Source: JAWXCM01 sp034408745
Lineage (GTDB): Bacteria > Acidobacteriota > Terriglobia > Bryobacterales > Bryobacteraceae
Reading direction: 5' to 3'
Assembly: GCA_034408745.1 (NCBI GenBank)
Contig: JAWXCM010000130.1
Location: forward strand, 1-16,687
Length of the DNA stretch: 16,687 nt
Shown: piece by piece, positions 7,347-15,639 of the stretch
How positions within the stretch are numbered: the first letter of the stretch is position 1
Layout: every line of letters begins with the position of its first letter
Position numbers and translations under genes: made by a program
The notes under the pieces: generated by a model
The model's input: only the letters and a program-made list of their open reading frames with translations
Told to the model about the DNA's origin: nothing
Database searches by the model: none

Positions 7347-7549
7347 AATACGTTTATCTCGTCGCTGTTCCCGCGGCCCATACTACGCTTGTGCATGCCG
7401 CACTCCCTAACTTCGCCGCGACTCCCGTACCGGGCTGCTGCAGCGTCGGATGGGACGCTGGTACCCTGGCCCTCCGTCAACTGCTCCGCCGAATCCTGCC
7501 GACCGGCGTTCCTTTCCTCGTCGTGCCGTTGCACGACGATAACTGCTAG
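7343..7549 (+). CDS. Small protein with Cas2/SinR-like ferredoxin-fold pattern (hypothetical)
   Basis: The 68-residue frame begins with GTG at 7343, overlapping the preceding stop by 4 nt. Its predicted order is strand (KYVYLVAVPA), helix (about 11-25), two short strands (about 28-38), helix (TLALRQLLRRILPTG) and a strong final strand (VPFLVVPLHDD). This beta-alpha-beta-beta-alpha-beta order is the ferredoxin-like fold used by Cas2 and SinR-type small proteins. The final hydrophobic strand followed by acidic residues is reminiscent of them. It is shorter than typical Cas2 (about 90 residues) and lacks an obvious early catalytic Asp. cas3 starts 70 nt downstream. Assignment to a family is inference; the existence of a coding frame is moderately supported. 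Confidence 0.4.
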   Translation: MKYVYLVAVPAAHTTLVHAALPNFAATPVPGCCSVGWDAGTLALRQLLRRILPTGVPFLVVPLHDDNC

Positions 7550-7558
7550 CCATCGTCG
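7534..7558 (+). promoter_or_regulatory. Hairpin overlapping the stop of the small upstream gene
   Basis: CGACGAT (7534-7540) and ATCGTCG (7552-7558) form a perfect 7-bp stem with an 11-nt loop that contains the TAG stop (7547-7549) of the preceding small frame. There is no T-run after it, so it is not a standard terminator. It may be an attenuator or a processing site before cas3. Confidence 0.3.
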
Positions 7559-7574
7559 AGAAAATCAGATACAG

Positions 7575-7604
7575 TAGCCGTGACGCGCATGAGCGTGGCG
7601 GCTA
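7575..7604 (+). promoter_or_regulatory. Hairpin just upstream of the cas3 start
   Basis: TAGCCG (7575-7580) pairs with CGGCTA (7599-7604), and inside it ACGC (7583-7586) pairs with GCGT (7593-7596) around a 6-nt loop. The cas3 ATG at 7620 lies 15 nt after the stem and has no Shine-Dalgarno sequence (GGCTACCACCACTAAACTCT precedes it). The other three cas genes all have good purine-rich sites. A structure in place of a ribosome site hints at control of cas3 translation. Confidence 0.35.
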
Positions 7605-7619
7605 CCACCACTAAACTCT

Positions 7620-10082
7620 ATGGATTACTCCGCCTTTTTCAACAAAGCGGTCGGCAGTAGTACGCAAACACCGCACGATTACCAGATAAAACTGGCACAG
7701 GAACCTCTGTCCGACAGGGTAATCCGCGTACCCACGGGGGGCGGGAAGACTGCGGCAGCATGCCTCGCCTGGCTATATAAACTCGTAAGCGGTGCCCCCG
7801 GTACGCCACTGCGCCTCGTATTCATTCTGCCAATGCGGGCACTCGTACAGCAGGTGTCCCGCGAAATCCGCAAATGGCTCACCAACCTCGGCCTCACCAA
7901 CAGCGTAAATGTCGTCGAATTGCTCGGGGGCGACCCGCTTCTCCGCAAAACGCAGCGCAAGTGGATCGAGTACCCCGAAAAGCCATGCATACTGATCGGA
8001 ACCGTCGACCTCATCCTGAGTGCCGCGCTCAATCGCGGCTACGCGATGAGTCGCTATCGTTGGCCAGTAGCCTTCGGCCTTCTCCATAACGATTCCCTTT
8101 GGGTGGTAGACGAAACGCAGTTGATGGGAAATGCCGTTCCAACGGTCGCCCAAATCACCGCCTTTCGCCAGAAATTCGGCACCTGCAAACCCGTCTGTAC
8201 CTGGTGGATGTCCGCAACGCACGACCCTTCCTGGTTGCGCACAATCGATTACACCAACCCGCCCGGCCTATTCCCTGTTGCAGAGGATCTCGCGCAACTC
8301 CGCAAGGACCTCGGCCCTCGCTACACTGCGGCCAAACCGCTCGCAAAGCTTAAGGTGCTCACAGCAGCGGAGGTGCTAAAGCAACACAAGCCAGGTACCC
8401 TCACACTCGTTATCTGCAACACAGTGCAGCGCGCTCGAGACCTGATGCAGCAACTGCAGGTCGACGCGCCCGCAGCCCTGGCAAGGCGGCCAGCGCGAAA
8501 GGCCAAGTCTCCTGCAGACACGGCGTCCGTGCCGGCGCCTGAGCTACTGCTCATCCATTCACGCTTCCGCCAAACGGAACGCCAGGCGCTTGCAGATGCC
8601 CTCCGATTCCTGGATGCGACCCTGCGCGGCAAGGAAGCATCCGGCACCGAACCCTCATCCACAGCCCGCGCACGAGAAGCCGGACTCATTGTCATTGCAA
8701 CCCAGGTCGTCGAAGCCGGACTCGACATCTCGGCACAGACAATGATCACGGAACTTGCGCCATGGTCGAGCCTCGTTCAGCGCTTCGGCCGCCTGAATCG
8801 CGAAGGACTACAACCTGCCGCAAAAGCATTCTGGGTCGACGTTAAAGATCCCGAACCCTACACGAAGGAGCAGTTCGCCGACGCCCGAAAGAAGATCCAG
8901 GCACTCCAGGATGTGAGCCCTGCTTCGCTCGATCAGGTCGCACTGCCCGACCCACCGGAACCAGGCGCCGTAATTCGACAACACGACTTTCTCGCTCTCT
9001 TCTCAACGGAGCAGGACCTCTCCGGCGGGTTCACAGACGTCTCTCCTTTCATTCGCGACACAGACGAACGAAATGCCTATGTGTTCTGGCGCGACTTCAA
9101 AGGGCAGCCAAATGAACCAGAACCTCAGGGAGAGGAGTTATGTCCTGTCCCCCTTTACGGCGCAACTGCCAGCCTCACTGAGTTTCTGAAGGACGCGCCC
9201 GGTTGGATCTGGGACACCGCCACACGCCGCTGGACGCGCGTCTTTAGTTCCGACCTGGTCGCCGGGATGACCATCCTGCTCAGCCGCGCAGGCGGCGGAT
9301 ATTCACCCACCCTCGGATGGACGGGCCGCACCTCCGACAAGTCGCCAGCCGCTGACGCCGCCGTCATTAACAGCCCCCAGCCTGACTCCGACGAGGCCGA
9401 TCAGTGGAGCCAGACGTCGGACTGGTGCCCGCTTTTACAGCACCTCAACGAAGCCGCCAGCGCCGCTGAGGAAATCGCCGCAGCGCTCCAACTCTCGCCC
9501 CAGTTCGCATCCAGCCTCCGTCTCGCCGCGGAATGGCACGACGCCGGAAAGGCACACACCCGCTGGCAAAAGGCAGTCCAGGACTGCGAAATCGCGGACT
9601 GGAAGTCAGGCCCATGGGCCAAGTTCCCCTATAAAACGCCGAAGCCGTTTCGTCCCGCCTTCCGTCATGAAGAAGCAAGCGCCCTCCTCGGACTCCGCTT
9701 CCTTGACGAAGGACGTCCGGGCTGGACCCCTCTTGTCGTCTATCTCATCGCTTGCCATCACGGCAAAGTGCGAACCTCTCTTGGTCTTGTGGGGAAACTT
9801 CGCCTGTGGCCGAAGGAGTCGCTGATCATCAAGGGCAAACTGGCTCAGCCAGTCGAGTTGCCCTCTGAATACATTGCATTCGCCCCACCAGCCGCGTGGC
9901 TCGACGACGGGACCGTCCGCATTCACGGAATCAGTTGGACGGAACTGGTTCAGGGCCTTCTCGGCCCGGTCGAAGGCGACACACCCGGCGCCCTCGGCCC
10001 TCTTAGGCTCGCCTATCTCGAAGCATTGATAGTCGCTGCTGACGTTCGGGCGACGAAGCGCGGAGGTCTCCTGAATGGCTGA
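7620..10082 (+). CDS. cas3: CRISPR-associated helicase/nuclease Cas3, type I-G (helicase N-terminal, HD C-terminal)
   Basis: This 820-residue protein is the effector nuclease-helicase that unwinds and degrades DNA recruited by Cascade. The helicase comes first: Walker A VPTGGGKT (37-44), Walker B-type DETQ (164-167), SATH (198-201) and motif VI QRFGRLNR (387-394). The HD nuclease domain is at the C-terminus: His608, WHD (639-641), RHE (682-684), CHHGK (712-716) and AADVRATK (806-813). HD after helicase is the arrangement of type I-G (I-U); most other Cas3 proteins have HD first. All key motifs are present. The end overlaps csx17 by 8 nt. The ATG at 7620 lacks a ribosome site and follows a hairpin. 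Confidence 0.95.
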   Translation: MDYSAFFNKAVGSSTQTPHDYQIKLAQEPLSDRVIRVPTGGGKTAAACLAWLYKLVSGAPGTPLRLVFILPMRALVQQVSREIRKWLTNLGLTNSVNVVELLGGDPLLRKTQRKWIEYPEKPCILIGTVDLILSAALNRGYAMSRYRWPVAFGLLHNDSLWVVDETQLMGNAVPTVAQITAFRQKFGTCKPVCTWWMSATHDPSWLRTIDYTNPPGLFPVAEDLAQLRKDLGPRYTAAKPLAKLKVLTAAEVLKQHKPGTLTLVICNTVQRARDLMQQLQVDAPAALARRPARKAKSPADTASVPAPELLLIHSRFRQTERQALADALRFLDATLRGKEASGTEPSSTARAREAGLIVIATQVVEAGLDISAQTMITELAPWSSLVQRFGRLNREGLQPAAKAFWVDVKDPEPYTKEQFADARKKIQALQDVSPASLDQVALPDPPEPGAVIRQHDFLALFSTEQDLSGGFTDVSPFIRDTDERNAYVFWRDFKGQPNEPEPQGEELCPVPLYGATASLTEFLKDAPGWIWDTATRRWTRVFSSDLVAGMTILLSRAGGGYSPTLGWTGRTSDKSPAADAAVINSPQPDSDEADQWSQTSDWCPLLQHLNEAASAAEEIAAALQLSPQFASSLRLAAEWHDAGKAHTRWQKAVQDCEIADWKSGPWAKFPYKTPKPFRPAFRHEEASALLGLRFLDEGRPGWTPLVVYLIACHHGKVRTSLGLVGKLRLWPKESLIIKGKLAQPVELPSEYIAFAPPAAWLDDGTVRIHGISWTELVQGLLGPVEGDTPGALGPLRLAYLEALIVAADVRATKRGGLLNG

Positions 10083-12060
10083 AGTGCTGCGCTGTGTCAA
10101 CTTCCCGGGCATTATCGCCGACTCACTCGGTGGCTATCTGGAGGCGCTCGGGCTGCTCAAAGTCGCGACGTCAAAGTGGCCCCGTGTTCGTGGATGCTGG
10201 CGCAACCGATCATTCCTTCTGTGCGCTACCGAACTTACCGCTGCAGACATCACCGCGTTCCTTCGCGCCGAATGGCAACCCACACCGTACCGGCGCTGGT
10301 GGAAGGGTCAAAAAGAACTCGGCCCGGCAAGAGCCAAAGCATCGCTCGCCGATGTCGCACTCCTCGATTCCCACATCGTGTCTCGCGGTGGGCTGCGCAA
10401 CGTTTATAACCCCGTCTTCGGGACTGGGGGCAACGTCGGCAAGAGGGATTTCGCCAAAGTCGCGGAGGTGTGCGGCAAACTGCGCAGCCATCCGGACGCG
10501 CCAAGCTGGCTGGAGACAACCCTCTCAAATCGGACCGACGTGGAACTGCCGGAACTTCCGTCAACCGGTACATGGTTCGTTCACGCCAACAAGACCTTTA
10601 ACAGCGGCTCGGACGTGGCCCGGGAGGGACAACTCTCACCATGGTCGTGGCTGCTGGCATTCGAAGGCGCTCTCTGCCTCGCCGGGGGAGTCAATCGCCT
10701 GCTAAGCGCAAAGACACGACCCTACGGCGCATTCCCTTTTGTCACCGAACCACCCGCTCCTCTGCAACCTGGCGAACTTGGCACAGTCCGGGCAGAGTTT
10801 TGGGCGCCGGATTGGGACAGCCCCGCGTCCCTCGCAGAGGTAGTCTCCCTGTTTCGCAGAGGGCTTGCTCGCGTCGGTAGTCGCGCCGCGCGGACCCCTG
10901 CTGATTTCGCCATGTCCGCTCTCACAGCCGGTGCGCAGGCGGGCGTTAGGGGCTTTCATCGGTTTTCCCTCAGGCAGACCACCAGCGGCAACACCTTCGA
11001 AGCCATCCGGGAAACTCCCGTCCTGACCAAACAAGACACCGGCGCGACAGCGGACCTGACCCGCATCGCGGACTGGCTCGACAAGCTGCCGAAAGACCAG
11101 GCCTCCAGCCAGACACGCAAATTCGCTGGCTTTCAGGGACCCGTCGAAAAGGCGCTCCTGCAACTCGGTCAGGCGCCAGATGAGCCTGAGTCCTGGCGCT
11201 ATCTGTTGACTAGCGTGGCGGAAACGCAGATGCGACTCGATCGGACGCGAGGGCTTCGCGAAAAGAAGAATTTGCTCGGTGGACCGCAATACGGGCTCAG
11301 GCAAAACGTATTCGAGAAGGCCTTGCCCAAACGTGGTCCGGCCGAGCACATCGCTGCCACTATCGCGTCCGTTTCTGCTGGTAAGTACAGCGTATTTCAC
11401 AATGTATATGGCGCCGAGCCCGGTACCTTTGCGTTCGGCAAGGAACGGACGCCATCGGCGGTATGGCACAACGGCAATCCCAACGACGCCCTCTGCGACA
11501 TCCTGGAACGTCGACTCGTGGATACCGGTCGTTGGCCAGACACAGAAAATGCAAAGACGGTCGCTAGCTCCAGCGCCGCGACGCGTCACCTGGTCCAGCA
11601 GTTCCTGAATGAGAATCAACTCGCCGCAAGAGTGGCGGCCTTGCTTCCGCTAACTACGCTCATTCGCTGGATCGGGGCTTCAGCCTTTGACGGACCTCGC
11701 GGGCCAGTCCAGGCACCCACACCGGAGTATCGCCTTCAGGCGCTCTTCCGCCCACTTCTGCTCGCCTCTCCGTTAGAACTCGGCAGATACACGGAGAACC
11801 AGCTACGCCCGAATCCGGCGCGCGCTCGGGCCATAGTCTCCGCCATAAGGGCGGGTATTTGGCGGACCGCGATTGACCTTGCCCAACAGTCCTACAGCGC
11901 TGCTGCAATTCAGATCGTCAGCCCTCCGTCCTCGCTGAAGGCAAACGGAACAAAAATCGCCGCATCGCTGCTGATACCCATTTCCCAGAATGCGGTGCGT
12001 GAAGACTTTCTTACATACTGGACCGTGAACGGAACCAACAGACAGGAGAAGCAACAATAA
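10075..12060 (+). CDS. csx17: Type I-G Cascade large-subunit-like protein Csx17 (Cas8 equivalent)
   Basis: The 661-residue product begins with the Csx17-type core (GIIADSLGGYLEALGLLKV, 12-30) and has the family motif NPVFGTGGNVGKRDF (112-126). Csx17 is the type I-G large subunit, believed to replace Cas8 in PAM recognition and Cas3 recruitment. The length fits the family. Its ATG overlaps the cas3 stop by 8 nt and has a GGAGGT ribosome site about 8 nt upstream, so translation is probably coupled. The TAA shares its last A with the ATG of csb1. No damage is seen. Confidence 0.92.
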   Translation: MAEVLRCVNFPGIIADSLGGYLEALGLLKVATSKWPRVRGCWRNRSFLLCATELTAADITAFLRAEWQPTPYRRWWKGQKELGPARAKASLADVALLDSHIVSRGGLRNVYNPVFGTGGNVGKRDFAKVAEVCGKLRSHPDAPSWLETTLSNRTDVELPELPSTGTWFVHANKTFNSGSDVAREGQLSPWSWLLAFEGALCLAGGVNRLLSAKTRPYGAFPFVTEPPAPLQPGELGTVRAEFWAPDWDSPASLAEVVSLFRRGLARVGSRAARTPADFAMSALTAGAQAGVRGFHRFSLRQTTSGNTFEAIRETPVLTKQDTGATADLTRIADWLDKLPKDQASSQTRKFAGFQGPVEKALLQLGQAPDEPESWRYLLTSVAETQMRLDRTRGLREKKNLLGGPQYGLRQNVFEKALPKRGPAEHIAATIASVSAGKYSVFHNVYGAEPGTFAFGKERTPSAVWHNGNPNDALCDILERRLVDTGRWPDTENAKTVASSSAATRHLVQQFLNENQLAARVAALLPLTTLIRWIGASAFDGPRGPVQAPTPEYRLQALFRPLLLASPLELGRYTENQLRPNPARARAIVSAIRAGIWRTAIDLAQQSYSAAAIQIVSPPSSLKANGTKIAASLLIPISQNAVREDFLTYWTVNGTNRQEKQQ

Positions 12061-13139
12061 TGTCCCCAGATCACAATACCCCGGCAGATTTGATTCAGAA
12101 CTCCACCGCCGCGTGTCTCCTAATTCAAGCAACCCTGACCCCTGTCGGCAAACTCAAGCGGTTCCAGCCGGCCGGATTTCCGGAAATTGGTCAGGTCACT
12201 TATGAAGATGGCAACGATACCGTCTGCATTATAGACAGCGCCGCCAGCATGGCCAATCATCTGGAGACCGTCTGTCTCGATGATCCCAGCAGCGCCACTC
12301 TTCACCCGGATCTCAAAGGCCTCCCCCACGTCGCCTGTGTTACCGAAGACGGTGGGAAGACGCGCACCGTGCTCACCACGCTCACGGAAGGTCACCGCCT
12401 TGCTTCGGAGTACTTCATCGGAACCAAAAGCACCCTGAACGGACAGCCGTTTCGTGATGTCCTCAATCAGGAAATGGGCCTGAAAAAACTGAGCGAGAAG
12501 AAGTTCTTCTTCTATCCGGAGAGTTGGGGCGATATTTATCGCACTGTATTTGAGTACGATCCCAACAGCCTGGTACACGGAATTCTGTTCGCCCGCGAAG
12601 GTATTAAGATCAGCCGCTTACTGAGTGCTCACCATGAAGCCCATGATGCCAAACGCGTCTCGAGCTCGGGCGTTAAGTTTGATCGAATTGGAAAGACACT
12701 CTCTGGACAACCCATCTTCTCCGTAACTCAGCAGACCGGAAATATTGTGGCAACCTTCGTCATCGACCTCGCTCTCCTTCGGTCGTACGGAAGGAAAGGT
12801 CAGGGCCTCACGGACGCACGCAAACAACTTCTCCTGGAATTGGCTCTCTGGAAGATCCAGAGGTTGACCAGTCAGCCCTTCCGCTTCCGCAGCGGCTGCT
12901 ACCTGCAGACGACTGCCGTATCTGCGCACCTTGATCGCGAACCGATATCGGTTCCAGCGGTCAGCATCGCGGCTGCAATTGCAGCGGCTGACTTTCCGGC
13001 CGATCGGTCACCTCTGGGCGTGTTCTATCCCGCAGCGGACCTGTACCGCCAGGAAGATGCTAATAAAGGCAAGGGTGGGACCTCTGCCTCCACCGGTGGT
13101 GACGAGAGCGATGAAGACGACGCGGGGGAGGAAAGCTAA
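12060..13139 (+). CDS. csb1: Type I-G Cascade backbone protein Csb1 (Cas7, GSU0053 family)
   Basis: The 359-residue protein shows the Csb1 signature RFQPAGFPEIG (34-44) and the conserved stretch LTEGHRLASEYF. Csb1 is the Cas7 subunit that polymerises along the crRNA in the type I-G complex. An acidic, low-complexity tail (GDESDEDDAGEES) ends the protein; such tails vary in this family. It starts in TAATG with the csx17 stop, with AGGAG 11 nt upstream. The next gene, csb2, begins 3 nt after the stop. Confidence 0.92.
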   Translation: MSPDHNTPADLIQNSTAACLLIQATLTPVGKLKRFQPAGFPEIGQVTYEDGNDTVCIIDSAASMANHLETVCLDDPSSATLHPDLKGLPHVACVTEDGGKTRTVLTTLTEGHRLASEYFIGTKSTLNGQPFRDVLNQEMGLKKLSEKKFFFYPESWGDIYRTVFEYDPNSLVHGILFAREGIKISRLLSAHHEAHDAKRVSSSGVKFDRIGKTLSGQPIFSVTQQTGNIVATFVIDLALLRSYGRKGQGLTDARKQLLLELALWKIQRLTSQPFRFRSGCYLQTTAVSAHLDREPISVPAVSIAAAIAAADFPADRSPLGVFYPAADLYRQEDANKGKGGTSASTGGDESDEDDAGEES

Positions 13140-13142
13140 CTC

Positions 13143-14690
13143 GTGTCGGTGATCATTCGACAGGAGTTTCCGCTCGGCCGCTTCCATGCCACACCGTGGC
13201 GTCAGAGCGTCTTCGATGCCCAGCGTGGCGAATGGCCGCCGTCACCCTGGCGGCTCCTCCGTGCACTCGCGGCACGTTGGTTCCAGTTCAGCCGCGAAAC
13301 AGGACAGACCGATTCCGCTGCAATTCAGGAACTCCTTACATCACTCGCATCCGAGCTCCCGGAATACTACTTGCCCGCCGAGCCGCGGCGCGGTCCCGCC
13401 ATCCGCCAGTACCAGCCCACTAGCAAACTGGCCTGGTCTGATCCGGCCAAAGGCTCCGGCGCAGTAAAGCAGTGCAAGACAACGCTGGTTCCCGATCAGT
13501 ATCAAATCGTCGGCGAGGAGCCAATTTACTGGATCTGGCCCGGTCTGAAGCTGCCCGACGATCAGCAACTCCTGCTCGCGGAACTGCTGAATCGGACGCT
13601 CTACTTCGGGCGCCAGGAAAGTTTCTGCCGGATGATAATCGCTGCTAACGTTCCGCCCCCACAGCCAAACTGCCTCCAGTGCGAGACCACGGAGCCCGAC
13701 GCAATGCCACCCGTATTGGCGCCGATCCCCGGCCAGCCTCTTCGCCTTGACTCCCTGCTCGCAAATACGGACAACCCGCTCCTCAGAAATAGCCCGGTAC
13801 CGCCCGGTACCACCCTCGTCAGCTACCGAATGCCGGTTATCCCTGAGCGAATGGCAAACCATCCCGAATCTGTACTGTTGGCAGACGTGAAGTACCTTCA
13901 GTTCGCCATCGGAGGACGCGTCTACCCGCAGCCAGAACGCTGGATCAAGCTCCCCGAACGGATTCGGGGACGCGCTACTAAGCGATTCGAAGAGTGCTTC
14001 GGAACAGACGATCCGCGATATTCTCTCCTCGTCGGAAAGGCAACCGGAGGACTCCAGCCCCTTCGCGATCACCAGCACGCCTATTTTGTGGTCTGGCCAG
14101 AGCCCGATCAAACACTGCGACTGATCGTTTGGAGGCGTGGCGAACCGTTCGATTCTCGCGACCAAAGCGTCCTTTCCGAAGCGTCAGAAGCAAGGATCTC
14201 CTGGCGTGAGGATCTGTGCCCACGCGATCTCAAAGACAGCCCGGAAAATGACAAACGCCTTCGGAACGATCCCTGGGCACTGCGTCTCGTCGAACTGCCC
14301 GCGAAAACGCCTCTGCCCGCACGTTTCGTCGGTCCTTCCCGTAAGTGGGAAAGCGTAACCCCGTTTGTGCCACCGGCCACACGTCACGCCCGCAGGAAAA
14401 ATGGAAAAGCGCGCGAGTCGGAGCTGCCAGCGGCAATTTGCGCCCGGCTCGTCGAACTAGCGCTCGGGCAAACACCACAGGTCGAGTTCATATCCGACGC
14501 CCCCATCTGGACCAAACTCCACGAGTCTAAAGCGGCCCGGGACGAGCGCCGCGCCAAAGGCCTGACAGGTTCGCTCGTCAGACCCGGCTGGAAACTCCGT
14601 CTGACGTTTGCCGAACCGGTGAATGGACCAATTATGGTCGGCGACTCATGTCATTTTGGCGTAGGGCTGTTCGGAGCCACCGGTCAGTAG
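13143..14690 (+). CDS. csb2: Type I-G Csb2 (Cas5-Cas6 fusion, GSU0054 family)
   Basis: The 515-residue protein begins as Cas5-like sequence with the family start FPLGRFHATPWRQ and GEWPPSPWRLLRALAARW (29-46). Its second half is Cas6-like: DHQHAYFVV (309-317), KWESVTPFVPP (401-411), and a glycine-rich end (GDSCHFGVGLFG). In type I-G, Csb2 combines the crRNA-handle-binding Cas5 role with repeat cleavage by Cas6, so crRNA processing should be possible. The GTG start at 13143 has a strong upstream purine tract (GGGGAGGAAAG) and sits 3 nt after csb1. No array follows; the region to 14808 is non-coding or relic. Confidence 0.92.
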   Translation: MSVIIRQEFPLGRFHATPWRQSVFDAQRGEWPPSPWRLLRALAARWFQFSRETGQTDSAAIQELLTSLASELPEYYLPAEPRRGPAIRQYQPTSKLAWSDPAKGSGAVKQCKTTLVPDQYQIVGEEPIYWIWPGLKLPDDQQLLLAELLNRTLYFGRQESFCRMIIAANVPPPQPNCLQCETTEPDAMPPVLAPIPGQPLRLDSLLANTDNPLLRNSPVPPGTTLVSYRMPVIPERMANHPESVLLADVKYLQFAIGGRVYPQPERWIKLPERIRGRATKRFEECFGTDDPRYSLLVGKATGGLQPLRDHQHAYFVVWPEPDQTLRLIVWRRGEPFDSRDQSVLSEASEARISWREDLCPRDLKDSPENDKRLRNDPWALRLVELPAKTPLPARFVGPSRKWESVTPFVPPATRHARRKNGKARESELPAAICARLVELALGQTPQVEFISDAPIWTKLHESKAARDERRAKGLTGSLVRPGWKLRLTFAEPVNGPIMVGDSCHFGVGLFGATGQ

Positions 14691-14808
14691 TCATGCCGCG
14701 AAGCGGAGGACAAGAAGAATAACGTCAGAGCGCGCAACAGGCAAAGGCAACTTCGAAGTCGTAAACCTTACTACTCTGTGGAACGTTTTGAGAGAGGGAC
14801 GGGAACCG

Positions 14809-15224
14809 CTATAGATTGAGGACCTGAAGCCCGGGGATCATGCGGAAGTGGCGGACGTTGCGGGCTCCGAGCGCATAACCGTAATGCAGAGCCGTGATCC
14901 CTGTTAGCAGATCGGCGGTAGCGATGACGAGCCCCACCTTTTTCATGTCGGCGTCGATTCTGGCGGCGAGTACGGCCATTTCACGCGTGAACGGTTCCAC
15001 CGGCAGAATAGCCAGCACTTCATCGAGATAGTGGCGGCGTTTGGCGGCGGCTTCGGGTGTGTTGGCGCGGTGCCAGCCGTGCTCCAGTTCCATCACGGAG
15101 ATAGAGATGACATCAGGAACTTGGTTTCCGAGTATTCGGCGGAGAGCGACTCGAGAAGCTGGCTCACCGGGCTCGCCTCCCGTTCCGCTGCGATCAAAAC
15201 GCTGGAGTCGAGGACTAGGCCCAC
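14809..15224 (-). pseudogene. vapC-like PIN-domain toxin, frameshifted
   Basis: From a GTG at 15224 the frame encodes a PIN-domain start (VGLVLDSSVLIAAERE with catalytic Asp6, then LLESLSAEY) and then runs out of frame. The rest of a normal VapC follows in another frame from about 15129: GNQVPDVISISVMELEHGWH, then VIATADLLTGITALHYGYAL and NVRHFRMIPGL. Two bases (TC, 15130-15131) in excess, or one missing, explain the shift. VapC toxins are metal-dependent ribonucleases neutralised by a VapB-type partner. The start is 3 nt after the antitoxin stop. The ATG at 15096 would only give the last 95 residues, without the first catalytic Asp. Confidence 0.8.
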
Positions 15225-15227
15225 ACG

Positions 15228-15533
15228 TTAATCCCAGGCGGGCGGCTCGAACGAGTCGCGGCGGGCGTCGATGCCTGCCTGCACATCCCTGGCGAAGTCT
15301 TCATCCGGCACCGGTGCATAGCCCAGCCTGGCTTCGTAAGCTTTCGCCATCGCTATGCACTCGCTCAGCTTGCGGCCTGGGTGTGTCGACGCGGCGGATG
15401 CCTTCAGCACAGCGACGGGCCGGTGGTCTTGCTCGATAACGATCTCGACGCCTTGCTGCACCCTGGCCAGCACGGCACGGAGATCGCGAGCCACCTCGGC
15501 TTCGCTCATGTGAACGGTTGCCATTGCCCCCAT
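15228..15533 (-). CDS. Phd/YefM-type antitoxin
   Basis: The preferred start is the ATG at 15533, 7 nt after GGAAGG; it gives 101 residues starting MGAMATVHMSEAEVARDLRA. The frame is open further upstream, but that part has no family character. The N-terminal two-thirds match Phd/YefM-type DNA-binding antitoxins (DLRAVLARVQQGVEIVIEQ, then HRPVAVLKAS). The C-terminal part (DEDFARDVQAGI, PPAWD) is the typical toxin-binding tail. Its toxin gene, immediately downstream, is frameshifted, so this is a cured half-module. It probably represses its own promoter. Confidence 0.8.
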   Translation of the reverse strand: MGAMATVHMSEAEVARDLRAVLARVQQGVEIVIEQDHRPVAVLKASAASTHPGRKLSECIAMAKAYEARLGYAPVPDEDFARDVQAGIDARRDSFEPPAWD

Positions 15534-15639
15534 TATGACTCCTTCCGTTCCTCGGCGTCTCCCTTCAGCGGCGAAAGCGGAAAGCAGTGCCCCGCGGTGG
15601 CGATTCGCCCGGTGATTCCAGTCAGTGCACCGGCGCACA

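Noticed and set aside
6988..7549. A CreTA-type CRISPR-regulated toxin-RNA pair
   Set aside because: The place fits, but I could not find a second degenerate repeat framing a spacer-like sequence, nor a recognisable tiny toxin. Kept only as a testable idea in the findings.
6960..7620. A full CRISPR array in the divergent region
   Set aside because: Only one repeat-like unit is present. I looked for further copies of the stem or the ATTGAAGC handle in the region and found none.
10702..11619. Long open frame on the minus strand inside csx17
   Set aside because: It lies wholly antisense to a well-supported cas gene, has no family motifs and is expected by chance in GC-rich DNA.
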